Of a stretch of DNA of 64,000 bases, positions 52,924 through 62,316 are shown in pieces (within the stretch, counting starts at the first letter, position 1; each line of letters starts with the position of its first letter). A program made the position numbers and the translations under genes. The stretch is taken from NCBI GenBank assembly GCA_045122895.1, contig JBGVIE010000047.1:1-64000 (forward strand), given 5' to 3'. Under the pieces are notes generated by a model. That model did not search any database, was not told the origin of the DNA, and saw nothing but the letters and a program-made list of their open reading frames with translations. This DNA comes from RGIG1934 sp045122895 (lineage in GTDB: Bacteria > Bacillota > Clostridia > Lachnospirales > Lachnospiraceae).

Positions 52924-52958
52924 AAGGTGGTGTCGTATAAAAATGACATCACCTTTTA
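52924..52958 (+). terminator. Terminator of transporter operon
   Basis: AAGGTGGTGTC (52924-52934) pairs with GACATCACCTT (52945-52955), one G-T, with TTTATT after it. Confidence 0.88.
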
Positions 52959-52975
52959 TTATATATTTTAATTAA

Positions 52976-53034
52976 TTTGACATATGTAAAATGTGAATAT
53001 ATAATTACTGTATGATGTTTGACATATGTAAAAT
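52976..53034 (+). promoter_or_regulatory. Twin-operator promoter of the HipA-like pair
   Basis: TTGACA (52977-52982), 17 bp, TATAAT (53000-53005) is near-consensus. TTTGACATATGTAAAAT occurs twice, at 52976-52992 (over the -35) and 53018-53034, exactly 42 bp apart (four helical turns). Its ACATATGT core is palindromic. This points to cooperative autorepression. Confidence 0.85.
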
Positions 53035-53055
53035 ATAAAAAAGAAGGGTGGTATA

Positions 53056-53871
53056 ATGGCGTTAATAGTTGAGAAACAGGATTTGACATATTTACAATGG
53101 TCACATATTAGAAGTTCAAGTGGTACAGCAGGTACTTTCTTAAAGTCACAGTCTAACCTTGAGGGAAGGAAAACATACTATAAATTGTCGAATTTTGACA
53201 TTACTAAGGGGGTTGTAGGCCATGAGTGTGTGAATGAGATAATTGTTGACCGCCTGCTCACAATACTTGGAGTGGAACATTTAGGTTATAACCTTATTTA
53301 TGCAGATATTGAAGTAGAACATAATGTGTACAGCACATATCTTTGTTCTTCTCTTGATTTTAAGAAAAAGGGAGATAGCAAAATAGCATTGGATGATTTT
53401 TACAGAACCAATTCTATACCAGGTGAATCACACTATGAATTTTGTAAGAGAATGGGATGGCAGGATTATATTGATACAATGATTGCTGTGGATTACCTGA
53501 TTTTAAACAGAGACAGACATGGCGCAAATATAGAGATTTTAAGGAATTCAAAAGAGCGAACGATAAAAGTGGCACCATTATTTGACCACGGATTATCTCT
53601 TATGTACTCGTGTATGAGTGATGAAGAAGTATCAGGATTTGATATTCATGAAGATAAAAAATGCCAGAATTTTATAGGTGGATACTCCTGTTATGAGAAT
53701 CTCGAATTGATAGAGGATAAGAGCAGAGTTTTTCCTAATCGATTAGAAAAATCACATAAGTCGGTTATTTTTGAGGGACTGGAAAATGTTATCTCCCAGG
53801 TATTTATAGACAAGATATGGAATATGATTTATGAAAGGTATGAGATATTTGAAGATTTACGAAATAATTGA
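53056..53871 (+). CDS. HipA-like Ser/Thr kinase
   Basis: A 271-residue protein resembling the kinase core of HipA/CtkA-type proteins: TAGTFLKSQSNLEGRKTYYKLSNF at the nucleotide-binding start, CVNEIIVDRLL, catalytic loop DYLILNRDRHGANIEIL (about 150-166, Asp and Asn present) and metal-binding LFDHGLSL (about 179-186). HipA-type kinases phosphorylate translation factors, such as tRNA synthetases, and cause dormancy. The N-terminal HipA subdomain (Couple_hipA) is absent. ATG 53056 follows AAGGGTGG. The next gene overlaps it by 41 bp, and its promoter has two operators, so a toxin-antitoxin-like pair with the kinase first is likely. Confidence 0.75.
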   Translation: MALIVEKQDLTYLQWSHIRSSSGTAGTFLKSQSNLEGRKTYYKLSNFDITKGVVGHECVNEIIVDRLLTILGVEHLGYNLIYADIEVEHNVYSTYLCSSLDFKKKGDSKIALDDFYRTNSIPGESHYEFCKRMGWQDYIDTMIAVDYLILNRDRHGANIEILRNSKERTIKVAPLFDHGLSLMYSCMSDEEVSGFDIHEDKKCQNFIGGYSCYENLELIEDKSRVFPNRLEKSHKSVIFEGLENVISQVFIDKIWNMIYERYEIFEDLRNN

Positions 53872-54646
53872 TTCTGAATATAGAAGGAGTGTTGGCGTTC
53901 TTCTGTATTATGAGAAAATAAAAGATTTTATTATTGAGCTTAAAGATGACCTTGACGAGTGGAGTGCACCGCTTTTATTTACAAATCTTGTTAAGAATAA
54001 TGAGTACACAGCTTCCAGAACCCTAAGCTACCTGTGGGTTAAGGAGAGAATTATTCCGAATACAAGACAGAATATTGGAAGCATTTTAAAAACACACAAT
54101 ATGGAGTCATATGATGAGATGGAGTTTTTAGAATTATCATCAGGCATATGTTCACAGGATAGCCTTTTTATCAAGAGGATAGATGAACTTCCCGAGTATG
54201 TGCTTGAGAGAAATAAAAAAAATCTTAAGGAATGTATACCTTGCGATGACAATGAAGTGTTATGTTTTTTTAACGATGATTCTGTTAAAAAAATTAATCT
54301 GAACAGTATAAGCTATGTGGAGGGAGTAAATAAGATTTTGAAAAATGAACTTTTGTTTCAGTCAGGGAAGCTTGGAACCGGAGGGTATTTTATGACATTT
54401 AACGACTCGATTGATATTCCATCATACATTTTTTATGACAGAGGAAAAAACGTATCATTAACATTGAAGGATTTTATTGATTTTTCAAAAAAAAATCTGA
54501 TAGATACGTCTTCGGTTTGCGATATACTGGAATGTACAAGACAGAATATTTCATATCTTGTAAAGAAGCAGGAATTAAAACCTATAAAGGATTCTGTAAG
54601 AGGAAATCTATTTGTAAAAGGTGACATTTTACGTAATATTTGGTAG
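53831..54646 (+). CDS. Probable HTH partner of the HipA-like kinase
   Basis: A 271-residue protein overlapping the kinase gene by 41 bp in another frame. The start could be ATG 53831 or 53843; neither has a strong ribosome site, which suggests translational coupling. I do not recognise the N-terminal region. Around residues 155-170 VLCFFNDDSVKKINLNSISY resembles the small DUF2442-like strand pattern, and the C-terminus SVCDILECTRQNISYLVKKQE looks like a helix-turn-helix recognition unit. Working model: it binds the twin operators and restrains the kinase. Tentative. Confidence 0.5.
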   Translation: MKGMRYLKIYEIIDSEYRRSVGVLLYYEKIKDFIIELKDDLDEWSAPLLFTNLVKNNEYTASRTLSYLWVKERIIPNTRQNIGSILKTHNMESYDEMEFLELSSGICSQDSLFIKRIDELPEYVLERNKKNLKECIPCDDNEVLCFFNDDSVKKINLNSISYVEGVNKILKNELLFQSGKLGTGGYFMTFNDSIDIPSYIFYDRGKNVSLTLKDFIDFSKKNLIDTSSVCDILECTRQNISYLVKKQELKPIKDSVRGNLFVKGDILRNIW

Positions 54647-54667
54647 TCATCTAAGCTTCGTCACTTC

Positions 54668-54696
54668 TTTACAAATTTCGTCAAAAATGATAGAAT
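54668..54696 (+). promoter_or_regulatory. nifJ promoter
   Basis: TTTACA (54668-54673), 17 bp, TAGAAT (54691-54696). The gene's AAGGAGGT follows before ATG 54758. Confidence 0.55.
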
Positions 54697-54757
54697 TGAT
54701 ACTAGCACATTAGGGTACGAAAACACCCCATATGTATAAAAAGGAGGTAAAAAATTT

Positions 54758-57700
54758 ATGTCTAGAATGAAACAGTCAATGGACGGAAATACAGCCGCAG
54801 CACACGTTGCATATGCGTACACAGATGTTGCAGCTATCTATCCAATCACACCTTCCAGCCCAATGGCAGACTTTGTTGATCAGTGGTCAGCTTTAGGACA
54901 GGAGAACATTTTTGGTAATCAGGTAAAGGTAGTTGAGATGCAGTCGGAAGCCGGTGCAGCAGGTACAGTTCACGGATCTCTTGCAGCAGGTGCCATCACT
55001 ACTACATTTACAGCATCACAGGGATTATTGCTTATGATTCCTAATATGTACAAGATTGCAGCAGAGCAGTTACCATGTGTATTTGATGTATCTGCCCGTA
55101 CAGTTGCTACACAGTCACTTAATATCTTTGGTGATCACAGTGACGTATATGCGTGCCGTCAGACAGGTTTTGCAATGCTCGCTGAGACAAACCCACAGGA
55201 AGTTATGGACTTAAGCCCGGTTGCTCATCTTTCAGCAATCGAAGGAAAGGTTCCATTTATCAACTTCTTCGATGGTTTCCGTACATCACACGAGATTCAG
55301 AAAATTGAAAAATGGGATTACGAAGATCTTAAAGATATGTGTAATATGGATGCTGTTAAGGCATTTAGAGAGCATGCACTTAATCCTGAGCATCCTGCTA
55401 TGAGAGGTTCTCATGAAAATGGGGACGTATTCTTCCAGCACAGAGAAGCTTGTAATACAGTATATAACAATCTTCCGGCAGTAGTTGAGAAGTATATGGG
55501 AAAGGTTAACGAAAAGCTTGGAACAAACTATGGATTATTCAACTACTATGGTGCAGAGGATGCAGACAGAGTAATTGTGGCAATGGGTTCTATCTGTGAC
55601 GTGGCAGAAGAAGTTATCGACTATTTGACAAAAGCAGGAGAAAAGGTTGGTCTTATCAAGGTAAGATTATATCGTCCATGGTCTCCAGAAGCTATCCTTA
55701 AGGTTATTCCAAAAACTGTTAAGAAGATGGCAGTGCTGGACAGAACAAAAGAGCCTGGAGCACTTGGTGATCCATTATATCTTGATGTTGCTGCTACACT
55801 TAGAGAAGCAGGTCTTAATGATATCGTACTTACAGGCGGACGTTACGGACTCGGTTCTAAGGATACTCCTCCTTCATCTGTTTTTGCAGTATATGAAGAA
55901 CTTAAGAAGGATGCTCCAAAGCCAAGATTTACAATCGGTATCGTAGATGATGTTACTAACTTAAGCTTGCCTGAGGTTAAGCCTGCACCTATCACATCAG
56001 CACCGGGAACCGTTGAATGTAAGTTCTGGGGTCTTGGTGGAGATGGTACAGTTGGAGCTAACAAGAACTCTACAAAGATTATCGGTGACCACACAGATAA
56101 GTATATTCAGTCATACTTCCAGTACGATTCAAAGAAGACTGGTGGTATCACAATCAGCCACTTAAGATTTGGTGACAACCCAATCAAGAGTCCATACTAT
56201 ATTAATCAGGCTGACTTTGTTGCATGTCATAACCCATCATATGTAACTAAGGGATACAAGATGGTTCAGGACGTTAAGCCGGGCGGTGTATTCATGATTA
56301 ACTGTCAGTGGACAGATGAGGAATTAGGCGAAAGACTTAATGCAGAGGCTAAGAAGTATATCGCTGATAACAACATTCAGTTATATACAATCAACGCTAT
56401 AGACAAAGCTATCGAAATCGGTATGGGTAAAAGAACAAATACAATTCTTCAGTCAGCATTCTTTAAGCTTGCAGACATTATGCCAATCGATGAGGCTATT
56501 GAGTATATGAAACAGGCAGCTAAGAAGTCGTACAGTAAGAAGGGTGAAGCTGTAGTTGAGATGAACTACAAGGCAATTGATGCCGGTGTGGATGCTATCC
56601 ATAAGGTAGAAGTTCCGGCATCTTGGGCTAATCCTGAACCAGACGAAGTACCTGCTAAGTTAGAAGGACGTAAGGCAACAGTGGAGATGGTTGAAAATCT
56701 CTTAGTTCCAATCAGTAAGATGGACGGAGACAGCCTTCCGGTATCTGCATTCAAAGATATCGCAGATGGTCAGTTTGAAACTGGTGCATCAGCATACGAA
56801 AAGAGAGGAACAGCTGTAATGGTTCCTGAATGGAATCCTGAAGCTTGTTTACAGTGTAACCAGTGTGCATTTGTATGTTCACACGCAACAATCAGACCAT
56901 TTATTTTAGATGAGGCAGAAGCAAAGGCGGCTCCGGAGAATATCAAGCTCGCTGACTCAAAGCATGCAACAGGCGAGAATATGAAGTTTACAATGAGTGT
57001 ATCTCCACTTGACTGTATGGGATGTGGTGAATGTGTTACTGTATGTCCTGCAGCCGCTAAGGGTGCTCTTAAGATGGTTCCACAGGAGACACAGTCAGAA
57101 GAACAGCCGGTATTTGACTACCTTGTAGCAAATGTTGGAAAGAAAGATATCAAGCCTGCATTTACAGATGCAACACCAATTGGTTCACAGTATAACCAGC
57201 CACTTCTTGAGTTCTCAGGAAGCTGTGCAGGATGTGCCGAGACATCATATGCAAGACTTGTAACACAGTTATTTGGTGAGCAGATGTACATCTCAAATGC
57301 AACAGGATGTTCATCAATCTGGGGTGGACCTGCAGCTACTTGTCCATACACAGTAAATAAAGACTCTAAGAAGGGACCTGCTTGGTCTAACTCACTTTTC
57401 GAAGATAATGCAGAGCATGGCTTTGGTATGTATCTTGGACAGAAGACACTTAGAGATCAGGCAATTGCTAAGCTTGTTAAGATGTCAGAGGATGATAAGA
57501 CACCAGCAGATGCAAAAGATGCAATCGCTAAGTTCTTAGAGACAAAGGATAGCACAAAGGATAATGTTAAAGCAGCAGAGGCACTTATAGCTGTACTTGA
57601 AAAGGGTGCAGAAGCAGGATGTCCGGATTGTAAGGAAGTATTAGAGAAGAAACAGTACCTTGCTAAGAAATCTGTATGGATTTTCGGTGGTGACGGATGG

Positions 57701-58324
57701 GCATACGATATCGGATTCGGTGGTCTTGACCATGTGCTTGCAGCAGGCGAAAATGTCAATGTTATGGTATTTGATACAGAGATGTATTCTAATACAGGTG
57801 GTCAGGCATCTAAGGCTTCTAACATCGGTGAAGTTTGTCAGTTTGCAGCAGCAGGTAAGGAAATCGGTAAGAAGAGTCTTGCTGAAATTGCAATGAGCTA
57901 CGGATATGTATATGTAGCACAGATTGCTCTTGGAGCAAACCCGGCACAGGCAGTTAAGGTTATCGCTGAAGCAGAGGCATATAACGGACCATCACTTATT
58001 ATTGCATACGCTCCATGTGAATTACATGGTATTGCAAAGGGTGGTATGAACCATTGCCAGGATGAGATGAAGAAGGCTGTTAAGTCAGGATACTGGAATC
58101 TCTTCTCGTTCAATCCTGCTCTTAAGGCAGAAGGTAAGAATCCATTCACACTTACATCTAAGGAAGGTGACGGATCTTATCAGGAATTCCTTAACAACGA
58201 GGCAAGATATACAAGACTTCAGACAGCGTTCCCAGATAGAGCTGAGAAGTTGTTTGCTAAGTCAGAGGAAGCTGCTAAGGCAAGATACGAACACTTACTC
58301 AAGTTAGTAGAATTATACAAATAA
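54758..58324 (+). CDS. nifJ: Pyruvate:ferredoxin oxidoreductase
   Basis: Single-chain PFOR, 1188 residues: pyruvate + CoA + oxidised ferredoxin gives acetyl-CoA + CO2 + reduced ferredoxin. Domain order is standard: YPITPSSPMADFVDQW (domain I), CoA region, gamma domain (GLGGDGTVGANKNS), two ferredoxin-type [4Fe-4S] motifs CLQCNQCAFVCSH and CMGCGECVTVCPAAA, and the TPP domain with CAGCAETSYARL, GDGWAYDIGFGGLDHVL and TEMYSNTGGQASKAS. Strong AAAGGAGGT before ATG 54758. It marks a strictly fermentative, anaerobic metabolism. Monocistronic, with a strong terminator. Confidence 0.97.
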   Translation: MSRMKQSMDGNTAAAHVAYAYTDVAAIYPITPSSPMADFVDQWSALGQENIFGNQVKVVEMQSEAGAAGTVHGSLAAGAITTTFTASQGLLLMIPNMYKIAAEQLPCVFDVSARTVATQSLNIFGDHSDVYACRQTGFAMLAETNPQEVMDLSPVAHLSAIEGKVPFINFFDGFRTSHEIQKIEKWDYEDLKDMCNMDAVKAFREHALNPEHPAMRGSHENGDVFFQHREACNTVYNNLPAVVEKYMGKVNEKLGTNYGLFNYYGAEDADRVIVAMGSICDVAEEVIDYLTKAGEKVGLIKVRLYRPWSPEAILKVIPKTVKKMAVLDRTKEPGALGDPLYLDVAATLREAGLNDIVLTGGRYGLGSKDTPPSSVFAVYEELKKDAPKPRFTIGIVDDVTNLSLPEVKPAPITSAPGTVECKFWGLGGDGTVGANKNSTKIIGDHTDKYIQSYFQYDSKKTGGITISHLRFGDNPIKSPYYINQADFVACHNPSYVTKGYKMVQDVKPGGVFMINCQWTDEELGERLNAEAKKYIADNNIQLYTINAIDKAIEIGMGKRTNTILQSAFFKLADIMPIDEAIEYMKQAAKKSYSKKGEAVVEMNYKAIDAGVDAIHKVEVPASWANPEPDEVPAKLEGRKATVEMVENLLVPISKMDGDSLPVSAFKDIADGQFETGASAYEKRGTAVMVPEWNPEACLQCNQCAFVCSHATIRPFILDEAEAKAAPENIKLADSKHATGENMKFTMSVSPLDCMGCGECVTVCPAAAKGALKMVPQETQSEEQPVFDYLVANVGKKDIKPAFTDATPIGSQYNQPLLEFSGSCAGCAETSYARLVTQLFGEQMYISNATGCSSIWGGPAATCPYTVNKDSKKGPAWSNSLFEDNAEHGFGMYLGQKTLRDQAIAKLVKMSEDDKTPADAKDAIAKFLETKDSTKDNVKAAEALIAVLEKGAEAGCPDCKEVLEKKQYLAKKSVWIFGGDGWAYDIGFGGLDHVLAAGENVNVMVFDTEMYSNTGGQASKASNIGEVCQFAAAGKEIGKKSLAEIAMSYGYVYVAQIALGANPAQAVKVIAEAEAYNGPSLIIAYAPCELHGIAKGGMNHCQDEMKKAVKSGYWNLFSFNPALKAEGKNPFTLTSKEGDGSYQEFLNNEARYTRLQTAFPDRAEKLFAKSEEAAKARYEHLLKLVELYK

Positions 58325-58347
58325 TAACAGCTAAATGGCTGAATATA

Positions 58348-58387
58348 GGAGACTGTGAGGATGTAAATCCCTACAGTCTCTTTTTTT
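58348..58387 (+). terminator. nifJ terminator
   Basis: GAGACTGTGAGG pairs with CCCTACAGTCTC and is followed by seven T. Confidence 0.92.
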
Positions 58388-58389
58388 GC

Positions 58390-58418
58390 TTGTATAAACA
58401 ATCTAATCATTGTAAAAT
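58390..58418 (+). promoter_or_regulatory. proA operon promoter
   Basis: TTGTAT (58390-58395), 17 bp, TAAAAT (58413-58418). Confidence 0.65.
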
Positions 58419-58449
58419 AGAGCATTATAGGTCTATTTTGGAGGTAAGT

Positions 58450-59730
58450 ATGACAGTAAAAGAAAATGCTAAGATAATGAAGCTTGACAGCCCTAAGATG
58501 GCGGCTATGTCAATTGACGCAAGAAATAATGCACTTAAGGCAGCAGCTAAAGCGCTTTTTGAGAATAAAGAAAGAATTTTTGAAGCAAATATGATGGATA
58601 TGAAGGATGGAGAAGCAGCAGGTCTTATGGCTCCTGTTCTTAAGAGGCTTAAGTTTGATGAAGCTAAGTTAAATGGAGTAATCGAGGGAATCAACCAGCT
58701 TATAGAACTTCCTGACCCACTTGGAAAAGTTCAGTTAAAGAGAGAACTTGATGCAGGTCTTGTGATGACAAGAGTGTCTGTTCCAATCGGTGTTATCGGT
58801 GTTATTTTTGAATCACGTCCGGATGCTATGGTTCAGATATCTACACTTTGTATTAAGAGTGGTAACTGTGCTATTTTAAAGGGTGGAAGCGAGGCAATCA
58901 GAACAAACAAGATTTTATTTGATACTATTTACAATGCAGCAGTAGCGGCAGGCATGCCAAAGGGATGTATGATGCAGGTAGAAGCAAGAAGCGAGATTAA
59001 CGAGCTTTTAGAATGTCACGAGTCAGTTGATCTTTTGATTCCAAGAGGCTCAAATGCTTTTGTTCAGTACATAATGAGCAACACTAAGATTCCTGTAATG
59101 GGACATGCAGATGGTATTTGCCATGTCTACGCGGATAAGACTGCTGATATAGAAAAAGCAATCAGGGTAATTATTGATTCAAAGACTCAGTACACATCAG
59201 TATGTAATGCTACAGAGACATTGCTTGTACACAAAGATATCGTGAAAGAGTTAATGCCTAAGCTTAATGAGGCGTTTATTGCTAAGTCGGTGGAGGTCAG
59301 AGCTACAGAAGATATAAGAGAAGTGATCGATTGTGAAGTGGCGACAGAGGAAGATTTCGCTACAGAATATCTTGATTTGATTATATCTGTTAAGGCTGTA
59401 AAAGACATAGATGAAGCTATTGAACATATTAACAAATATGGTTCACATCACACAGACTGTATCATCACAGAGGATGCAGAGGCAGAAGACAAATTTATGA
59501 GTTATGTGGATTCAGCGGGAGTATATTGCAATTGTTCTACAAGATTTGCAGACGGTTTCAGATACGGATTTGGTGCAGAAGTAGGAATAAGCACAAGCAA
59601 GCTTCATGCAAGAGGACCTGTAGGGCTTGAAGGACTCTGCACATACAAGTATAAAATGCATGGCAACGGACATATTGTTGCAGAATATGCAGATGGAACA
59701 AAATCATTTAATTTCAAGGATATTAGGTAA
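58450..59730 (+). CDS. proA: Glutamate-5-semialdehyde dehydrogenase
   Basis: Second step of proline synthesis, reducing gamma-glutamyl phosphate with NADPH. 426 residues from ATG 58450 behind GGAGG. Aldehyde-dehydrogenase-fold landmarks: VPIGVIGVIFESRPDAMVQI, CAILKGGSEAIRTNK, DLLIPRGSNAFVQYI and the catalytic Cys in YTSVCNATETLLVHK. No proB (glutamate 5-kinase) is next to it. The stop overlaps the start of the Sfp-type gene (TAATG), so they share one message. Confidence 0.95.
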   Translation: MTVKENAKIMKLDSPKMAAMSIDARNNALKAAAKALFENKERIFEANMMDMKDGEAAGLMAPVLKRLKFDEAKLNGVIEGINQLIELPDPLGKVQLKRELDAGLVMTRVSVPIGVIGVIFESRPDAMVQISTLCIKSGNCAILKGGSEAIRTNKILFDTIYNAAVAAGMPKGCMMQVEARSEINELLECHESVDLLIPRGSNAFVQYIMSNTKIPVMGHADGICHVYADKTADIEKAIRVIIDSKTQYTSVCNATETLLVHKDIVKELMPKLNEAFIAKSVEVRATEDIREVIDCEVATEEDFATEYLDLIISVKAVKDIDEAIEHINKYGSHHTDCIITEDAEAEDKFMSYVDSAGVYCNCSTRFADGFRYGFGAEVGISTSKLHARGPVGLEGLCTYKYKMHGNGHIVAEYADGTKSFNFKDIR

Positions 59731-60350
59731 TGAAGGTTAAGCTTTTAAAAGTTACACAAAAACTGATTGATAATTATGAAGCTTTGTTGGAAGAGCTTCC
59801 ATTTGACAGAAGGGAAAAGACGGAGAAGATAAAAAATAATGAAAAATACAGAAGTCTCGCAGCGGGACTTCTGCTTTCTTGTTGTATGAAGGAATATGGT
59901 CTTGACCACAAAAAGTGTACACTTAAGTATGGAGAAAATGGAAAGCCGTATATAGAGAATTCGGATTTTCATTTTAATCTGTCACATTCGGGTGATTACG
60001 CTGTGATAGTGTATGGAGATAGAGAATGTGGGATTGATATTCAGTGCAGGAAGGCTGGTGTAAATCGCGTAGCAAATCGCTATTTTACAGAGAAAGAGAT
60101 TGAGTATATTGCTAAGAATGAGGATGCTTTTTTTGATATCTGGGCATGTAAGGAGAGCTACTTAAAGGCAATTGGAAAAGGATTAACAAAGCGGCTTGAT
60201 TCCTTTGAATGTGTGCCTGTTGGCGGTGTAGCTTTAGTTGGCGAGTACAAAATTAAGGTGCAGAGATTTGAGGGATATTCAGTTGCTGTGTGCCTTAAAG
60301 GTGAAGTATTTGATGGAGAGATAAAAGGAGTTTGTGATGCGGATTTTTAA
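59730..60350 (+). CDS. 4'-phosphopantetheinyl transferase, Sfp-type
   Basis: A 206-residue Sfp-family enzyme that moves phosphopantetheine from CoA onto carrier proteins. KPYIENSDFHFNLSHSGDYA (about 72-91), CGIDIQ (metal-binding Asp region) and FDIWACKESYLKAIGKGL (Glu and Lys of the second motif) are all present. The usual acpS handles fatty-acid ACP, so this one may serve a polyketide/peptide or other carrier not in the window. It overlaps proA by 1 bp and aguA by about 14 bp. Confidence 0.9.
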   Translation: MKVKLLKVTQKLIDNYEALLEELPFDRREKTEKIKNNEKYRSLAAGLLLSCCMKEYGLDHKKCTLKYGENGKPYIENSDFHFNLSHSGDYAVIVYGDRECGIDIQCRKAGVNRVANRYFTEKEIEYIAKNEDAFFDIWACKESYLKAIGKGLTKRLDSFECVPVGGVALVGEYKIKVQRFEGYSVAVCLKGEVFDGEIKGVCDADF

Positions 60351-61431
60351 GACAACACCGAGGGAAGATGGGTTTAGAATGCCGGCTGAATTTGAGCCAC
60401 ATGAAGGCTGTATTATGATTTGGCCTGAGAGAGCTGACTCATGGAGATGTGGTGCAGTGGAGGCAAGAAAAGCGTTTAAGCAGGTAATAGAGACGATAGC
60501 ACTTTCAGAAAAGGTAACTGTATGTGCAAGCTTTGAAGGGTACGATACGGCAAGACAGATGCTTGATAGTAACGTAAGAGTGGTTGAGATGTCAAGTGAC
60601 GATTCCTGGGCGAGAGATGTAGCACCTACATTTGTGATAAACGATAAGGGGGATATTAGGGGAATAGACTGGTATTTTAACGCATGGGGAGGACTTGTGG
60701 ACGGACTCTATTTTCCGTGGGACAGAGATAACAAGATGGCCGGAAAATTATGTGACCTTCTTGATGTAGACACATATGATGCAAAGGATTTTGTATTAGA
60801 GGGTGGTTCTATACACGTGGACGGCGAGGGAACAGCAATTGTGACAGAGGCATGTCTTCTTAGTAAAGGGCGTAATCCTGATATGTCAAAGGAAGAAATA
60901 GAAGATAAGTTGAAGCAGTATCTTGGTGTGGATAAGGTTATCTGGTTAAAAAATGGAATATACAATGATGAGACAAACGAGCACGTGGATAATATATGTG
61001 CATTTACAGCTCCGGGCCATGTGGTACTTTCCTGGACAGATGATGAGAGCGACCCGCAGTATATGATGAGTAAGAGCTGTCTTGATATACTTGAGAGTGA
61101 GAGGGATGCCAGGGGCAGAAAAATCACTGTTCATAAGCTTCCGCTTCCAAGCCCTGTATATATGGATGAAGAGGAATGTGACGGACTTATTTATTTTAAT
61201 GGCGAGCCTACAAGAGTTCCGGGGGAGAGACTTGCGGCATCATATGTAAATTTTTACATATCGAATAAGCATATAGTGATGCCGGGATTTGATGACCCGA
61301 TGGACTCGGTGGCAAAAAAGATACTTGAGGATTTGTTCCCAGACAGGGAAGTGGTTCAGATACCGGCATCAGAGATATTAATTGGCGGTGGTAATATTCA
61401 CTGCATTACACAGCAGATACCAAAAAGATAA
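60337..61431 (+). CDS. aguA: Agmatine deiminase
   Basis: Hydrolyses agmatine to N-carbamoylputrescine + ammonia. 364 residues from ATG 60337 behind AAAAGGAG (GTG 60334 is a close alternative). Guanidino-group-modifying fold: RMPAEFEPHEGCIMIWPERA, DDSWARDVAPTFVIN, LEGGSIHVDGEGT, TNEHVDNICAFTAPG with the catalytic His, and C-terminal IGGGNIHCITQQIPK with the nucleophile Cys. With aguB it forms a two-step route from agmatine to putrescine, releasing ammonia and CO2. Confidence 0.96.
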   Translation: MRIFKTTPREDGFRMPAEFEPHEGCIMIWPERADSWRCGAVEARKAFKQVIETIALSEKVTVCASFEGYDTARQMLDSNVRVVEMSSDDSWARDVAPTFVINDKGDIRGIDWYFNAWGGLVDGLYFPWDRDNKMAGKLCDLLDVDTYDAKDFVLEGGSIHVDGEGTAIVTEACLLSKGRNPDMSKEEIEDKLKQYLGVDKVIWLKNGIYNDETNEHVDNICAFTAPGHVVLSWTDDESDPQYMMSKSCLDILESERDARGRKITVHKLPLPSPVYMDEEECDGLIYFNGEPTRVPGERLAASYVNFYISNKHIVMPGFDDPMDSVAKKILEDLFPDREVVQIPASEILIGGGNIHCITQQIPKR

Positions 61432-61443
61432 TGGGAGGTAAAT

Positions 61444-62316
61444 ATGAGCAAAGTGAAAGTGGCAGCAGTGCAGATGAGCTGTACTAATGATGTAATGACG
61501 AATATAGATAAGGCAGAGAAGATGGTCAGAGAGGCAGCAGAGAACGGTGCCCAGATAATTCTTCTTCCAGAGCTTTTTGAGAATCTGTACTTTTGTCAGG
61601 AGAAGAGATATGAATACTATGATCTTGCAAAAACAGTTGATGAGAATCCGGCGATAAACAGATTTAAGGAGGTTGCAAGGGAGCTTGATATCGTGCTTCC
61701 AATCAGTTTCTATGAAAAGGATGGGAATGTTTTATATAATTCAGTTGCAGTTATAGATGCTGACGGAACAGTGCTTGGAGTATATAGGAAAACACATATA
61801 CCAGATGATCATTTTTATCAGGAAAAATTCTATTTTACGCCTGGAAACACAGGTTTTAAGGTGTGGAAGACAAAATATGCAACCATTGGTGTTGGAATAT
61901 GCTGGGATCAGTGGTTTCCTGAATGTGCCAGAAGTATGGCCGTTATGGGGGCTGATTTGTTATTCTATCCTACGGCAATCGGATCTGAACCCATACTTGA
62001 ATGTGACAGTATGCCACACTGGAGAAGAACGATGCAGGGGCACGCTGCAGCAAATATAACACCTGTTATTGCTGCTAACAGAATAGGTATAGAGGAGGTC
62101 ACCCCTTGTGAAGAGAATAATAACCAGAGCTCATCTCTTAATTTCTACGGTTCATCCTTTGTTACAGATGAGGTTGGAGAAATTGTGCATCAGGCAGGAA
62201 GAGATGAGGAAGCAGTTATTTATAACGAATATGATATAAGAGCTATCAGAGGAATGAGAATGAGCTGGGGTTTATTCAGGGACAGACGCCCTGAAATGTA
62301 TTCCCCTATTTCATAA
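61444..62316 (+). CDS. aguB: N-carbamoylputrescine amidase
   Basis: Nitrilase-family amidase making putrescine from N-carbamoylputrescine. 290 residues. Catalytic triad Glu in LLPELFENLYF, Lys in YRKTHIPDD and Cys in VGICWDQWFPE, with YFTPGNTGFKVW typical of the AguB branch. ATG 61444 follows GGGAGGT, 12 bp after aguA. Its last 11 bp overlap the end of the convergent HAD gene on the other strand. Confidence 0.96.
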   Translation: MSKVKVAAVQMSCTNDVMTNIDKAEKMVREAAENGAQIILLPELFENLYFCQEKRYEYYDLAKTVDENPAINRFKEVARELDIVLPISFYEKDGNVLYNSVAVIDADGTVLGVYRKTHIPDDHFYQEKFYFTPGNTGFKVWKTKYATIGVGICWDQWFPECARSMAVMGADLLFYPTAIGSEPILECDSMPHWRRTMQGHAAANITPVIAANRIGIEEVTPCEENNNQSSSLNFYGSSFVTDEVGEIVHQAGRDEEAVIYNEYDIRAIRGMRMSWGLFRDRRPEMYSPIS

